A stretch of DNA of 64,000 nt from Cupriavidus pauculus (GTDB lineage: Bacteria > Pseudomonadota > Gammaproteobacteria > Burkholderiales > Burkholderiaceae), in contig NZ_CP044067.1 of NCBI RefSeq assembly GCF_008693385.1, positions 1,173,501 through 1,237,500 of the forward strand, in the 5' to 3' direction. A program made the translations under genes and the position numbers. The notes beneath the pieces are model-generated. The model was not told where the DNA came from. It made no database searches and worked only from the letters and a program-made list of their open reading frames with translations. Positions 42,666 to 53,246 of the stretch are shown piece by piece (position 1 is the stretch's first letter; each line of letters begins with the position of its first letter).

Positions 42666-43574
42666 ATGAAACCCATCCAGCTGATAGGAGCCCCCACAGA
42701 CGTCGGCGCAAGCATTCGCGGTACGTCGATGGGCCCCGAAGCGCTACGCGTTGCAGATATTGCCAGCGCTCTGGCGCGCAACGGGCTCCAGGTCACCGAC
42801 CTCGGTAACCTCGCCGGCCCGGGCAATCCGGGCCATGCTCCGGTCAACGGCATGCGCCATCTGGAAGAAGTCGTGGCGTGGAACACCGCGGTGTTCCACG
42901 GCGCCTATGAAATTCTTGCAAACGGCCGTATGCCGCTGCTGATGGGCGGCGACCACTGCCTGGCCATCGGCTCGATCAGCGCGGCCGCACGGCATTGCCG
43001 CGAATCGGGCAAGCAGTTGCTGGTCCTGTGGCTCGACGCCCACGCCGATGCCAACACCGGCAGCACGAGCCCCACGGGCAACATCCACGGCATGCCGGTC
43101 GCCTGCCTCTGCGGCGACGGCCCCGAGCCGCTGACCACACTCTCGGGCACGCGCCCCGCGATGCAGCCGAACGATATCCGCCAGGTCGGCATCCGCAGCG
43201 TCGATCCCGAGGAAAAACGCCGCCTGCGCCAGCTCGGCCTGCCCGCATTCGACATGCGCTTCATCGACGAAAACGGCATGCGCGAAACCATGCGCCAGGC
43301 ATTGGCCGGCGTGGACGCCAACACGCACCTGCACGTGAGCTTCGATGTGGATTTCCTGGATTCGCAGATCGCGCCCGGCGTCGGCACGCCGGTGCGCGGC
43401 GGTCCCACCTACCGCGAAACCCACCTCGCGCTGGAGATGATCGCGGACACCAAGGCACTGGGCTCGCTCGACGTACTGGAACTGAACCCCGCCCGCGATA
43501 TCCAGAATCAGACCGCGGAACTCGTGGTGGACCTGCTGGAAAGCCTGTTCGGCAAATCGACGCTGCTGCGTTGA
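42666..43574 (+). CDS. rocF: Arginase
   Basis: A 302-residue manganese arginase (L-arginine to ornithine and urea). The metal ligands are all present: His in MGGDHCLAIGS, Asp-His-Asp in WLDAHADANTG and Asp-Asp in SFDVDFLDSQIAPGVGTPV. The family's N-terminal IQLIGAPTDVGASIRG and the C-terminal SLDVLELNPARD are also intact. GGAG lies before the ATG. It is the last gene of the operon that starts at 36739, 84 bp after the transporter, and its ornithine product would feed the cyclodeaminase. Confidence 0.94.
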   Translation: MKPIQLIGAPTDVGASIRGTSMGPEALRVADIASALARNGLQVTDLGNLAGPGNPGHAPVNGMRHLEEVVAWNTAVFHGAYEILANGRMPLLMGGDHCLAIGSISAAARHCRESGKQLLVLWLDAHADANTGSTSPTGNIHGMPVACLCGDGPEPLTTLSGTRPAMQPNDIRQVGIRSVDPEEKRRLRQLGLPAFDMRFIDENGMRETMRQALAGVDANTHLHVSFDVDFLDSQIAPGVGTPVRGGPTYRETHLALEMIADTKALGSLDVLELNPARDIQNQTAELVVDLLESLFGKSTLLR

Positions 43575-43592
43575 CGCCGGCAGGCCCGGCGT

Positions 43593-44903
43593 TCAGCGCC
43601 GGCCTTGCAACGGCGGCATCGCGGGCACATACGCGGCATCGGTCAGCGTGCGCAGGAATGCCACGATGTCGTCGATGTCTGCTTCTGTCAGCGCAGCGGG
43701 CATGCCGGGCTTGCGGTTCATCGGCGGCGAATTCACGTTGATGTTGTCGCGATACGCGGCGGGGACATCGTCGAAGACCTTGCCATCGGCATACCACTTG
43801 CCCGGATCGATCGTCCGCGTGTTGTAGAACGCCACGGCGTCACGCAACGACGTGAACACGCCGTTGTGCATGAAGCGCTGGCGTACCGCCACGTTGCGCA
43901 GGCCCGGGGTACGCAGATAGCCGCACCACTGCGTGGGTTCGGGCCAGCGCAACCGGCGTGCGGTGTCGCACAGGCCGTTGTCGAAATGCTTCGCGTCACG
44001 GTTCGCGGGCAGTGCCCGGTTACGCGGCACCGCGATGGCGTCGTAGCCGAAGTCCGTGAACAACGAGCGCTCGGGGCGGCTCGACGTATCGGACAACGTG
44101 TGGCAGCTCATGCAGTTGCCCTTGTCCGGATTCTTGAACAGCGCCAGGCCGCGGGTTTCCTGCGGCGTCAGCGGCGCGCGCCGGCGCAGGTAATCGTCGA
44201 AGCGCGACGTGAATGGCGCCATCTCGTCGCTCTGCATATAGGCTTGCAGCGCGGCACCGAGCGCGCGCAGCATCGCCTCGGGGTCCTTGCGCACGCCCGG
44301 TCCGAATTGCGCGGCCAGCACGGGAGCGAGGTCGGTGCCGTTGATATTGCGCAGCAGCCCGGCCGGCGTGCCGTTGTTCATTTCATTCGGATCCAGCAGC
44401 GGACCGCGCACCTGCTCGGCCAGCGTATCGGCGCGGCCATCGGCGAACAGGCCGCCGAACGGCGAGGCGGCGGGCGCATCGTCGTCCTGGTAGAAGTGCC
44501 TGCGCGGTACGTAGCGGACGTACAGCAACGAAGGCGGATTACGCAGGCTGAAGTGTCCGGGGCGGCTGCCCTGCGTCACCCCCGGTGTGCTTGCGGGCAG
44601 CGTGGCGGCAAACGCGCGCGCGGGATCGTGGCAGCTGGCGCACGACTGCCCGCGCGGCATCGACAGACGCGCATCGAAGAACACGCGCCTGCCCAGCGCG
44701 ACCAGAGCCGGGTCCGGACGGAATACCGCGCCGGTGACATCCACCTTCGCCGTGACCTTGGGGGTCCCGTTACCGATCGTCGCCACGACCGTCGCGGGGG
44801 GCGCGCCCGGCAGCAGCATGGTCTCCGCCGCCAGCGCGGGGAATGCTACCGCCCACGCCAGCAGCGTGGCGCGGGCGGCGATACGGCGGCATGCATATGG
44901 CAT
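43593..44903 (-). CDS. Diheme cytochrome c peroxidase / MauG-like protein
   Basis: A 436-residue exported protein (signal peptide cleaved near FPALAAET) with two CxxCH heme sites, CASCHDPARAF (about residue 97) and CMSCHTLSDTS (about 268). The surrounding ALGRRVFFDARLSMPRGQS and FMHNGVFTSLRDAVAFYNTR (distal region) are typical of the bacterial diheme peroxidase/MauG superfamily. It would act in the periplasm on peroxide or an organic substrate. It lies seven bases after the metallophosphoesterase lipoprotein gene, in one operon. The two together recall phosphonate or alkaline phosphatase-related secreted pairs, but the pathway is not known. Confidence 0.9.
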   Translation of the reverse strand: MPYACRRIAARATLLAWAVAFPALAAETMLLPGAPPATVVATIGNGTPKVTAKVDVTGAVFRPDPALVALGRRVFFDARLSMPRGQSCASCHDPARAFAATLPASTPGVTQGSRPGHFSLRNPPSLLYVRYVPRRHFYQDDDAPAASPFGGLFADGRADTLAEQVRGPLLDPNEMNNGTPAGLLRNINGTDLAPVLAAQFGPGVRKDPEAMLRALGAALQAYMQSDEMAPFTSRFDDYLRRRAPLTPQETRGLALFKNPDKGNCMSCHTLSDTSSRPERSLFTDFGYDAIAVPRNRALPANRDAKHFDNGLCDTARRLRWPEPTQWCGYLRTPGLRNVAVRQRFMHNGVFTSLRDAVAFYNTRTIDPGKWYADGKVFDDVPAAYRDNINVNSPPMNRKPGMPAALTEADIDDIVAFLRTLTDAAYVPAMPPLQGRR

Positions 44904-44910
44904 CAGGGCA

Positions 44911-46437
44911 TCAGGGCGTCAGGAAGCCGGTCTTGTCGCAGGTGAGCGTGTTGCCGGTCTGGTCGCAGGTGGCCAGCAGCTTGCCGGCCTTGGTGTACGC
45001 CTTGAACTGCCAGCCCGTGGCTGGCGATGCATGACGGTCCATCACCAGAAAGCCGAAGCTTGCGTGATGCGTGATGCGATCGATGGTCGTACCGGGTGCG
45101 GGCACGCTGCCGGCAGGCAACGGATCGGGCAATGCGACATCGAGATTGTCGCCGCCGTTGCCGGAGACGATCGTGGCCGGGTGCGCCGACGCGAAGTTGA
45201 TGGCCTGGAAGTCATGCACGTGGCCGTGCAACGCGAGCTGGATGCCGGTCGGATAGTAGGCCTGCGCATTCAGGTTCGACATCACCGACTGCAGGGCCAG
45301 ATTGCCCGGCGCGGGATTCGCGCCAGCCACCGGAGCGAACCCCAGGATCGGATGGTGATTGGTGAAGATCGTGGTGGTCATGCCCGTCTTCGCGGCCAGC
45401 GTCGCCACCGTCTGGAACTGCTTCTGGTAGGCGATGAACTGCGGGTCGTTGGTGGCCAGCGCGGCCTTGCCCGCCTTGGCGGAGTCGAACACGATGACCT
45501 GCGAGCCGCCGCCGAGCGACACCGCATACGGGTCCGCATAGTTGGCGATGGCGTCGTTGGCCGGATCGTCGCACGAACGCGTGGCGTCATACGGACGCGT
45601 ATCCAGGAAGCGGGCCCAGCCCTGACCGGCACGCGCGCACTCCTCGTGATTGCCGCGCACCACGACCCACGGTGCCTTGGCCAGCAACGGCGCGGCCGGC
45701 TTGAACAGATCGGCCTGCCAGGTATCCCAGCCATAGCCCCACGGGCTGCCCTGGCAGCCGGCGATATCGGGCGGGCAGGCGTTCTCGCGATAGTGGTAGT
45801 CGCCGATATGCAGCACGAGGTCGGGATTGAAACCGGCCGCGGTGGCGGCCAGCGACGCCAGCGGCCAGGCCTCGGTATCGGAGCAGGCCTGCCATGCGTT
45901 GTCGGCCTTCTTCAGGCGGCAGCCGGTATCGGCCAGCACCACGATACGTTGCGGCGTGGCCTTCGGCAGCGGCAGCACCTGCGCCCCGATGGCGGCGCTG
46001 GCGGCGCCGGCCGGCAGCGTGGCTTCGCAAACGGACACCGGAAACTCCGATGGCTTGGAGTCGGCCGCCGCGCTGGCCGTGGTACGCAACGGCGCCGTGG
46101 CGGGGCCGACGCGCAGCGTCATGCGCGCGGCCTTGCCATCGACCGTCAACAGCGGGCACTGGGCGTTCGCGCCGGCGCCGGCCTCGGCCGTATAGCGCGT
46201 CACCACACGCGCCAATGCCTGGTTGCCATCGCCGATCTCGACCCATGCGGCCTGGATATTCGCGCTCGCCGTGGCCGCGTCCGGCGCGGGCGTCGGCGTC
46301 GTGGCGGGCGGATTGTTGCTGGCGGTATTGCTGGAACTGCTGCTGTCATCGCTGCCGCAGCCATGCAGCGCCGCCATGATGGCGATCGCGGCCGTACCTG
46401 CCATCCAGACGATGGTGTTCTTTTTTTGTGGGCGCAT
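44911..46437 (-). CDS. Metallophosphoesterase lipoprotein
   Basis: A 508-residue lipoprotein: the lipobox MAALHGCGSDDSS places the lipidated Cys near residue 27, followed by a Ser/Asn/Pro linker. The calcineurin-like domain (about 160-480) has the metal sites VVLADTGCRLKK, LVLHIGDYHYRENACP, WVVVRGNHEECARAG, TTIFTNHHPILGFAP and LHGHVHDFQAINF, so all five phosphoesterase motifs are seen. It probably hydrolyses a phosphoester in the periplasm. The start ATG 46437 is chosen over an upstream in-frame alternative because it directly begins the signal. It precedes the diheme peroxidase gene. Confidence 0.9.
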   Translation of the reverse strand: MRPQKKNTIVWMAGTAAIAIMAALHGCGSDDSSSSSNTASNNPPATTPTPAPDAATASANIQAAWVEIGDGNQALARVVTRYTAEAGAGANAQCPLLTVDGKAARMTLRVGPATAPLRTTASAAADSKPSEFPVSVCEATLPAGAASAAIGAQVLPLPKATPQRIVVLADTGCRLKKADNAWQACSDTEAWPLASLAATAAGFNPDLVLHIGDYHYRENACPPDIAGCQGSPWGYGWDTWQADLFKPAAPLLAKAPWVVVRGNHEECARAGQGWARFLDTRPYDATRSCDDPANDAIANYADPYAVSLGGGSQVIVFDSAKAGKAALATNDPQFIAYQKQFQTVATLAAKTGMTTTIFTNHHPILGFAPVAGANPAPGNLALQSVMSNLNAQAYYPTGIQLALHGHVHDFQAINFASAHPATIVSGNGGDNLDVALPDPLPAGSVPAPGTTIDRITHHASFGFLVMDRHASPATGWQFKAYTKAGKLLATCDQTGNTLTCDKTGFLTP

Positions 46438-46507
46438 ATGGTTCTTCCCTGTGTGGGTGGCCACCCTACCCCACCGATATGAAAGAACCATGACGCCGGG
46501 CGCGAAC

Positions 46508-46544
46508 AAAAAAAAGCCGAGCCCTGTGCGAGACAGGACTCGGC
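46508..46544 (-). terminator. Rho-independent terminator of the RND operon
   Basis: The stem GCCGAGCCCTG (46516-46526) pairs with CAGGACTCGGC (46534-46544) with one mismatch and a 7-base loop. On the minus strand it is followed by a run of eight U (46508-46515). It lies 101 bp after the outer-membrane factor stop. Confidence 0.85.
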
Positions 46545-46612
46545 CCTTACTTGGCGCTTACTTGGCGCTTACTTGGCGCTTACTTGGCGCTTACTCGGCC
46601 CTTACTCGCCCC
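46536..46612. repeat. 11-bp tandem repeat array, TTACTTGGCGC
   Basis: Four identical copies of TTACTTGGCGC (46547-46590) are followed by two diverged copies, TTACTCGGCCC and TTACTCGCCCC (to 46612). They are preceded by a related unit ending CTCGGCCC (46536-46546) which is part of the terminator stem. The array lies between the RND operon stop and its terminator, in non-coding DNA. Confidence 0.9.
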
Positions 46613-46644
46613 TTTCGTGCTGCCGGGCGCTCAGGACTGCGGGA

Positions 46645-48114
46645 TCAGGACTGTGGCTTCGCCGTGGGCGATTCGCCCGCCGCCGCCGCCGGCGCCGTGG
46701 TCGTCTCGTTCCAGCCACCACCCAGCGCCTTGTACAGATTCACCTCGCTCGTCAGCTGATTCAGACGATCGGTGATCAGCGTCTGCTGCGCGGAGAACAG
46801 CTGGCGCTGCGCATCGAGCAGCGTCAGGTAGTTGTCCACACCGGTCCGATAACGCTGGTCGGCGAGCTTGTAGTAATCCTGGCTCGCCGCGACGAGTCGC
46901 ACCTGCGCCTGCAGCTGGTCGGTGTACGTACCGCGCGCGGCCAGCCCGTCCGCGACTTCGCGGAATGCCGACTGGATCGTCCGCTCGTACTGCGCCACCG
47001 TCACGTCCTTCTGGATGCGCGAGTAGTCGAGGCTGGCCTGCAGGCTGCCCGCCGTGAAGATCGGCACATTGATCTGCGGATTGAACAGCCACGTGCCGGA
47101 TCCCCCTTCGAACAAGCCCGACAGCTGCCGGCTCGCCGTGCCGGCCGAAGCCGTCAGGCTGATGCTCGGGAAGAACGCCGCGCGCGCCGCACCGATCGTC
47201 GCATTGGCCGCCATCAGCTGATGCTCGGCAGAGAGGATGTCCGGCCGGTTCCGCAGCAGATCCGACGGCAGACCCGCCGGCACTTCGGCCACGAGCTTGT
47301 CGTCGAGCGACAGGCCCTCGGGCAGGTCGCCCGGTACCGATGCACCGATCAGCAACGACAGCGCATTCCTGTCCTGCGCCACCTGCCGCGTGTATTGGGC
47401 CAGGGTCGCACGCGCGTTCTCCACGCTCGTCTGCGCCTGACGCAGGTCCAGCCGCGACGAAATGCCTTCCTCGAAGCTGCGGCGCGTCAGGTTGAACGTA
47501 CGCTCGTACGTGCCGAGCGTGTCGCGCGTGAGCTTCAGCTGCTCCTCATCCGCGCGCATCGTCAGATACGCATTGGCAACGCTCGCCACCAGCGCGATAT
47601 GGGTGCTGCGGCGCGCTTCCGCGCTGGAGAAGTACGTCTGCAGCGCCGCCTCGTTCAGGCTGCGCAGGCGGCCGAACAGATCGATTTCCCACGCGGTGAT
47701 GCCGAGCGCCACACCGAACTGCCTGCCGACGATCCCCGTCGATGCGGACGACAGGGGCGACAGCACGCGTTGCGCCGTGTACTGGCCGGTGGCATTGAGC
47801 TCCGGGAACAGTTCCGCGCGCTGAATGCGGTACTGCGCGCGATAGGCGTCCATGTTCAGCGCGGCAATGCGCAGGTCGCGATTGTTCTCCAGCGCCACCT
47901 CGATCAGCCGGCGCAGCCGCGGATCGGTGAAGTAGTCGCGCCAGCCGAGCTCCGCCGCGGCCACCTGCCCGCTGGCGGCGTCGCCGCCAACCGGATAAGC
48001 ATCCCCGGTCGGATAGGCGGCATCCACGGGCGCGGCCGGCTGCTCGTATTTCGGAATCAGGCTGCAGCCAGCCAGAAAGACGCCGGCTGCAAGGCTAACT
48101 AGTGTTTTTCTCAT
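46645..48114 (-). CDS. RND efflux outer-membrane factor (OprM/NodT family)
   Basis: A 489-residue outer-membrane lipoprotein (lipobox [14 protein letters not shown]) of the TolC-like family. The two repeats of the family are seen as [21 protein letters not shown] ([20 protein letters not shown]) and [40 protein letters not shown] is the conserved channel segment. Its start overlaps the pump gene stop (ATGA). It is the third gene of the efflux operon. It ends in a Pro/Ala/Lys tail after about residue 470. Confidence 0.95.
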   Translation of the reverse strand: MRKTLVSLAAGVFLAGCSLIPKYEQPAAPVDAAYPTGDAYPVGGDAASGQVAAAELGWRDYFTDPRLRRLIEVALENNRDLRIAALNMDAYRAQYRIQRAELFPELNATGQYTAQRVLSPLSSASTGIVGRQFGVALGITAWEIDLFGRLRSLNEAALQTYFSSAEARRSTHIALVASVANAYLTMRADEEQLKLTRDTLGTYERTFNLTRRSFEEGISSRLDLRQAQTSVENARATLAQYTRQVAQDRNALSLLIGASVPGDLPEGLSLDDKLVAEVPAGLPSDLLRNRPDILSAEHQLMAANATIGAARAAFFPSISLTASAGTASRQLSGLFEGGSGTWLFNPQINVPIFTAGSLQASLDYSRIQKDVTVAQYERTIQSAFREVADGLAARGTYTDQLQAQVRLVAASQDYYKLADQRYRTGVDNYLTLLDAQRQLFSAQQTLITDRLNQLTSEVNLYKALGGGWNETTTAPAAAAGESPTAKPQS

Positions 48115-51100
48115 GAGAGGGCTCCCTTCTCGAGGGAGGTGTCATCCTTGGGCTTTCGGCCCTTGAACAGCGACGTCACCGCGACGAAGAACAGCGGCAC
48201 CCAGAAGATCGCAAGCACGGTCGCCGTGATCATGCCGCCGATCACGCCGGTACCGATCGCGTGCTGGCTGCCCGAACCGGCGCCCGTGGACACCGCCAGC
48301 GGGAACACGCCGAGCACGAAGGCCAGCGACGTCATGATGATCGGCCGCAAACGCATCCGGCACGCCTCGATCGCGGCTTCCACGAGCCCCTTGCCCTGCT
48401 CGTGCAGCTCCTTCGCGAACTCCACGATCAGAATCGCGTTCTTCGCGGACAGGCCCACGGTCGTCAGCAGACCCACCTGGAAGAACACGTCGTTGGACAA
48501 CCCGCGCAACAGCGTCGCCATCAGCGCGCCGACCACACCGAGCGGCACCACCAGCATCACGGAGAACGGAATCGACCAGCTTTCGTACAGCGCCGCAAGA
48601 CACAGGAACACGACGAGCAGCGACAGCGCATACAGCGCAGGCGCCTGGGCACCCGACAGGCGCTCTTCATACGACAGGCCGGTCCACGAATAGCCGATGC
48701 CAGGCGGCATCTGCTTCATGATGTCCGCCACCGCGTTCATCGCCTCGCCGGTACTCTTGCCCGCCGCCGGTTCGCCGAGGATTTCCACCGCCGGCACACC
48801 GTTGTAGCGCTGCAGCTTCGGCGAACCGTAGCCCCAGTGCCCCGTCGCGAATGCCGAGAACGGCACCATGTCGCCATTACCATTGCGGATGAACCACTTG
48901 GTCAGGTCTTCCGGCGACATCCGCGAATTCGGACGCCCCTGCACGTACACGCGCTTCACGCGGCCGCGATCGATAAAGTCGTTCACGTAGCTGGAACCCC
49001 ACGCGATCGACACCGTGCTGTTGATGTCGGCCAGCGACAGCCCCAGCGCGCGCGCCTTCTCGTCGTCGATATCGAGCAGATACTGCGGCTCGTCGTTCAG
49101 GCCGTTGGGCCGCACGCGCTGCATCGCCGGATTCTGTCCCGCCAGCTGGAGGAACTTGTTGCGCGCCTCCATCAGCTTCTCGTGACCGAGACCGGCCTGA
49201 TCCTGGATATAGAAGTCGAAACCGGTCGCGTTACCGAGTTCCTGCACCGCAGGCGGCGCGAAGGCAAAAGCCAGCGCATCGCGGAAGGTGAAGAACTTGG
49301 CCTGCGCCCGCTTGGCCAGGTCGAACACGCTCGTGGCATCGCCGCTACGCTCCTTGAACGGCTTGAGCAGGATGAACGCGAGACCCGAACTCTGGCCACG
49401 GCCGGCGAAGTTGAAGCCGTTCACCGTGAACAGCGATTCCACCACCCCGCCTTCGTCGCCAAGCAGATACTCGCGCATCTGGTCGAGGACCTGCTGCGTG
49501 CGCTCCGCGGTCGAACCCGGCGGCGTCTGCACCTGCGCGTAGAGCACGCCCTGGTCTTCTTCCGGCAGGAACGAGGTCGGGATCTTCGTGAACAGGAACG
49601 CCATCCCCGCGACGATCGCGATATAGATGATCACGAACGGCATCCGGCGCCGCAGAATCCCCTGCACGCCACGCTCGTACCGGTGCGTCGTCTTGATAAA
49701 GCCCCGGTTGAACCAGCCGAAGAAGCCCTTCTTGTGCTCGCCGTGGTCACCCTTCTCGATCGGCTTCAGCATCGTCGCGCACAACGCGGGCGTCAGAATC
49801 AGCGCCACCAGCACGGACAGCACCATCGATGCGACGATCGTGATCGAGAACTGACGATAGATCACGCCGGTCGAGCCGCCGAAGAATGCCATCGGCAGGA
49901 ACACCGCGGACAGCACGAGCGCGATACCGACCAGCGCGCCCTGGATCTGTCCCATCGATTTTCGAGCCGCCTCCTTCGGTGGCAACCCTTCCTCGGCCAT
50001 CACCCGCTCGACGTTCTCCACCACCACGATCGCATCGTCAACAAGCAGACCGATGGCCAGCACCATCCCGAACATCGTCAGCGTGTTGATCGAGTAACCG
50101 AACGCGGCCAGCACGCCGAACGTGCCCAGCAGCACCACCGGCACGGCGATCGTCGGGATCAGCGTGGCACGGAAGTTCTGCAGGAACAGGTACATCACCA
50201 GGAACACCAGCACGATAGCTTCGAGCAGGGTCTTGATCACCTCGTGGATCGAGTCCGCGATCACCGGCGTGGTGTCGTACGGGAACACGATCTTCATGCC
50301 CGGCGGCATGAAGCCCTCGAGCTGGCCCAGCGTCTGGTGAATAGCCTTGACGGTGTTCAGCGCGTTGGCGCCCGTCGCCAGACGAATGGCGATACCGGAA
50401 GCCGGCGCGCCGTTGTACTGCGCGTTGATGGTGTAGTCCTGGCCGCCGAGGCCGATATCGGCCACGTCGCGCAGGCGCACCTGCGAACCGTCGGTGTTGA
50501 CCTTCAGCAGGATGTCGCCGAACTGCTCGGCAGTTTGCAGACGGGTCTTGCCGATGATCGTCGCATTGAGCTGCTGGCCACGCACCGCGGGCAGGCCGCC
50601 CAGCTGGCCGGAAGCCACCTGCACGTTCTGCGCCTTGACGGCGTTGCTCACGTCGAGCGGCGTCAGCTGATAGCTGTTGAGCCGCGCCGGATCGAGCCAG
50701 ACACGCATCGCGTACTGCGAACCGAACACCTGGAAGTCGCCCACGCCGGACGTCCGCGACAGCGGATCCTGCAGGTTCGACACGATGTAGTTCGACAAGT
50801 CCTCACGCGTGACGCTCTTGTCCGTCGAGACCAGACCCACGATGACCAGGAAGTTCCGTACGGACTTGGTCACGCGGATACCCTGCTGCTGGACTTCCTG
50901 CGGCAGCAGCGGCGTGGCGAGCTGCAGCTTGTTCTGCACCTGCACCTGCGCGATATCCGGGTTGGTCCCCTGCTCGAACGTGACGGTGATGGTCATGCTG
51001 CCGTCGGAGTTCGATTCGGAGAAGATGTAGCGCAGGCCGTCGAGGCCGTTCAGCTGCTGCTCGATCACCTGCACCACCGTATCCTGCACGGTCTGCGCGG

Positions 51101-51257
51101 ACGCACCCGGGTAGGTCACGGAGATGGCGATCGTTGGCGGCGCGATCGCGGGGTACTGGTTCACCGGCAGCGCGCGAATCGACAGCACGCCAGCCAGCAT
51201 GATCACCAGCGCAATCACCCACGCGAAGATCGGCCGCTCGATAAAAAAGTTAGACAT
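48111..51257 (-). CDS. RND multidrug efflux pump, HAE1 (AcrB/MexB) family
   Basis: A 1048-residue inner-membrane pump with the normal twelve-helix plan and two large periplasmic loops. The start [20 protein letters not shown], the proton-relay Asp pair in [20 protein letters not shown], and [20 protein letters not shown], the second-half equivalent, are intact. The size matches MexB/AcrB. It would export hydrophobic drugs, solvents or dyes. It lies 27 bp after the adaptor gene and overlaps the outer-membrane factor gene by four bases. Confidence 0.97.
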   Translation of the reverse strand: MSNFFIERPIFAWVIALVIMLAGVLSIRALPVNQYPAIAPPTIAISVTYPGASAQTVQDTVVQVIEQQLNGLDGLRYIFSESNSDGSMTITVTFEQGTNPDIAQVQVQNKLQLATPLLPQEVQQQGIRVTKSVRNFLVIVGLVSTDKSVTREDLSNYIVSNLQDPLSRTSGVGDFQVFGSQYAMRVWLDPARLNSYQLTPLDVSNAVKAQNVQVASGQLGGLPAVRGQQLNATIIGKTRLQTAEQFGDILLKVNTDGSQVRLRDVADIGLGGQDYTINAQYNGAPASGIAIRLATGANALNTVKAIHQTLGQLEGFMPPGMKIVFPYDTTPVIADSIHEVIKTLLEAIVLVFLVMYLFLQNFRATLIPTIAVPVVLLGTFGVLAAFGYSINTLTMFGMVLAIGLLVDDAIVVVENVERVMAEEGLPPKEAARKSMGQIQGALVGIALVLSAVFLPMAFFGGSTGVIYRQFSITIVASMVLSVLVALILTPALCATMLKPIEKGDHGEHKKGFFGWFNRGFIKTTHRYERGVQGILRRRMPFVIIYIAIVAGMAFLFTKIPTSFLPEEDQGVLYAQVQTPPGSTAERTQQVLDQMREYLLGDEGGVVESLFTVNGFNFAGRGQSSGLAFILLKPFKERSGDATSVFDLAKRAQAKFFTFRDALAFAFAPPAVQELGNATGFDFYIQDQAGLGHEKLMEARNKFLQLAGQNPAMQRVRPNGLNDEPQYLLDIDDEKARALGLSLADINSTVSIAWGSSYVNDFIDRGRVKRVYVQGRPNSRMSPEDLTKWFIRNGNGDMVPFSAFATGHWGYGSPKLQRYNGVPAVEILGEPAAGKSTGEAMNAVADIMKQMPPGIGYSWTGLSYEERLSGAQAPALYALSLLVVFLCLAALYESWSIPFSVMLVVPLGVVGALMATLLRGLSNDVFFQVGLLTTVGLSAKNAILIVEFAKELHEQGKGLVEAAIEACRMRLRPIIMTSLAFVLGVFPLAVSTGAGSGSQHAIGTGVIGGMITATVLAIFWVPLFFVAVTSLFKGRKPKDDTSLEKGALS

Positions 51258-51284
51258 GGCGAATCCTTATGCTTGCGGTCGCGC

Positions 51285-52442
51285 TCAGGACTTGGCCGCG
51301 GGCGCGGACGCAGCGGCCGGCGCGGAGGCACCGCCCGCCGGCGCGGCGGAGGCTTCCACGGCCTTGACCTTGACACCCGGACGCACGAACTGCAGGCCCT
51401 CGACGATCACGCGGTCGCCAGCCTTCAGGCCGTCGGTCACGAGCCAGTTGTCGCCGATGGTGCGCGTGGTCGTCAGCTGACGCAGTTCCACTTCTTCCTT
51501 GCCATTGACCACGAGCGCGGTCGCCGCACCCTTGAGGTCGCGCGTCACGCCACGTTGCGGCGCCAGAATGGAGTTGGCGCGCACGCCTTCCTGCAGGCGC
51601 GCGTGCACGAACATCCCGGGCAGCAGGTCATGGCGCGGGTTCGGGAACACGGCACGCAGCGTCACGGAGCCCGTGCCTTCGTCCACCGAGACCTCGGAGA
51701 ACTCGAGGCGGCCCGGTTCCGGATACGGCGTACCGTCCTCGAGGAACAGCGTCACCTTGGCGGCATTCGCGCCAGCCGATTCGAGCTGGCCGGCCTGAAG
51801 CTCGCGCTTCAGGCGCAGCAGCGACGACGACGGCTGTGTCACGTCCACATAGATCGGATCGAGCTGCTGCACCGTGGCCAGCGCGTTGGTCTGGCCGTTG
51901 GTCACGAGCGCGCCTTCGGTCACGAGCGCGCGGCTGATGCGGCCCGTGATCGGCGACAGCACCTTCGTGTAGCGCAGGTCGATCTTCGCGCGGTCCACGG
52001 CAGCCTGCGCCTGTTCGTAGGCGGCCTGAGCCTCGGCGTATTGCTGCTTGCTCACGGCTTCGTCGCCGACCAGCCGGCCATAACGCTGTGCCAGCAGCTT
52101 CGACGATTCGAGCGTGGCGGCGGCGGTCTTGTAGGCAGCCTCGTACGTCGACGGATCGATCTGATACAGCTGCTGCCCTTCCTTGACGTCGGTGCCCTGC
52201 TTGAACATCCGCTTGAGGATGATGCCGTTCACCTGCGGACGCACCTCGGCGATGGCGTAAGGATTGGTCCGGCCCGGCAATTGGGTTTCCAGCGTAACCG
52301 ACTGCTCCTTGAGCGTCACGACCTGGACCTGTGGGGTCTGGGGTGCGGGAGCTTCGGCCTTCTTGCCGCAAGCGGCGAGCACCGCGACGGCAATGCCCAG
52401 CATGGCCGGAATCAAAGCACGCCTTGCGCGCATTGGTTGCAT
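51285..52442 (-). CDS. RND periplasmic adaptor (AcrA/MexA family)
   Basis: A 385-residue lipoprotein (lipobox VAVLAACGKKAEAP) that links the pump to the outer-membrane factor. The lipoyl and hairpin regions show GRTNPYAIAEVRPQVNGIIL, KRMFKQGTDVKEGQQLYQID, AEAQAAYEQAQAAVDRAKID and ITGRISRALVTEGALVTNGQ, followed by the beta-barrel part (SVTLRAVFPNPRHDLLPGMF). The ATG 52442 has GAGGA upstream. It is the first gene of the operon. No TetR-type regulator is adjacent; the 0.8-kb region upstream contains no gene that I can see. Confidence 0.95.
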   Translation of the reverse strand: MQPMRARRALIPAMLGIAVAVLAACGKKAEAPAPQTPQVQVVTLKEQSVTLETQLPGRTNPYAIAEVRPQVNGIILKRMFKQGTDVKEGQQLYQIDPSTYEAAYKTAAATLESSKLLAQRYGRLVGDEAVSKQQYAEAQAAYEQAQAAVDRAKIDLRYTKVLSPITGRISRALVTEGALVTNGQTNALATVQQLDPIYVDVTQPSSSLLRLKRELQAGQLESAGANAAKVTLFLEDGTPYPEPGRLEFSEVSVDEGTGSVTLRAVFPNPRHDLLPGMFVHARLQEGVRANSILAPQRGVTRDLKGAATALVVNGKEEVELRQLTTTRTIGDNWLVTDGLKAGDRVIVEGLQFVRPGVKVKAVEASAAPAGGASAPAAASAPAAKS

Positions 52443-53246
52443 AGCGATTTCCTCGAGGATGAAACTGAAACAAATATGGGAGCCTGGTGCGATGCCAGGC
52501 GGGTGGTCCACGGTGCCGTACCGCATGCACGCGCATGAACGGTGGGGCGGGCATCGTGGCCCATCGCTTTTGTGTGTGAACAGCCGGTCAGGGGCATGGG
52601 TGCCGCACGAAGCAACAGCCATGCCCATGACCGGACGATTGCGGTCGGGCTCAGTCGGGGTTTCAGCGGATCGTGACCATTACCCCTGCTTTCGCCAGTG
52701 CCCTGGCCTCGAGTGGTACGCATCGCGGGCACGCATCGCGCGCGCCGAACCGCTCCCCGTTTTCAGAAAAATAGGCTTCGATCATGGCTTCTCAGTATTA
52801 CCGTTCCATGCGCGAGGCTCGTGCACCGATCTGGTGTGGGCATCGACTCGCAATTCACCCCAGGCGCGGCGTCAATATCTGACGCTTCGCCGTGACATGC
52901 GCCTCCGGCAATGTATGCCACGCAGGACAAGACCTCAATGACTAAGTCAGCCGACCTCCCCCCTCCGGCAGGTCGGTATGTCCGTGCGTTTTTTCGCGGC
53001 GCTGCAGCATTTGAGGCACGCGGTGCGAAGTTGTTCCACTTGGCCTAAATGTTCGCAGCACGCCATGCTACCAGTTTGCTGAAATGTTCGGTTATGAGGA
53101 ATTGGCGTGTAATCCGCTGAAATACGTCATTGCAGCCCCCGAAATGGCGGCATATGCATGCTACACGCGGGCTTGCAGCGTGCAATCACCAATGAGGCAC
53201 CGGATTTTCTGAACAAATCGTTCAAATCTGATCACCGATCGCGGCG
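52443..53246. other. Gene-free region upstream of the RND operon
   Basis: 804 bp without a convincing coding frame. It is more AT-rich than its surroundings towards the right. It must hold the promoter of the RND operon. An inverted repeat CCGACCT (52951-52957) with AGGTCGG (52970-52976) is followed 13 bp later by TTTTTT (52990-52995), a poor terminator or a structured RNA element. AAATGTTCG occurs twice (53047-53055, 53082-53090). Short ORFs here look like noise. Confidence 0.5.

Noticed and set aside
43581..43606. GC-rich imperfect hairpin between arginase and peroxidase genes
   Set aside because: Considered as a bidirectional terminator, but it has mismatches and no T run on either side.
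44587..46482. 631-codon plus-strand ORF across peroxidase and phosphoesterase genes
   Set aside because: Antisense shadow of two clear exported enzymes.
48261..52538. 1425-codon plus-strand ORF across the RND genes
   Set aside because: Antisense shadow of the pump and adaptor genes; the translation is rich in His, Arg and Gln without domains.
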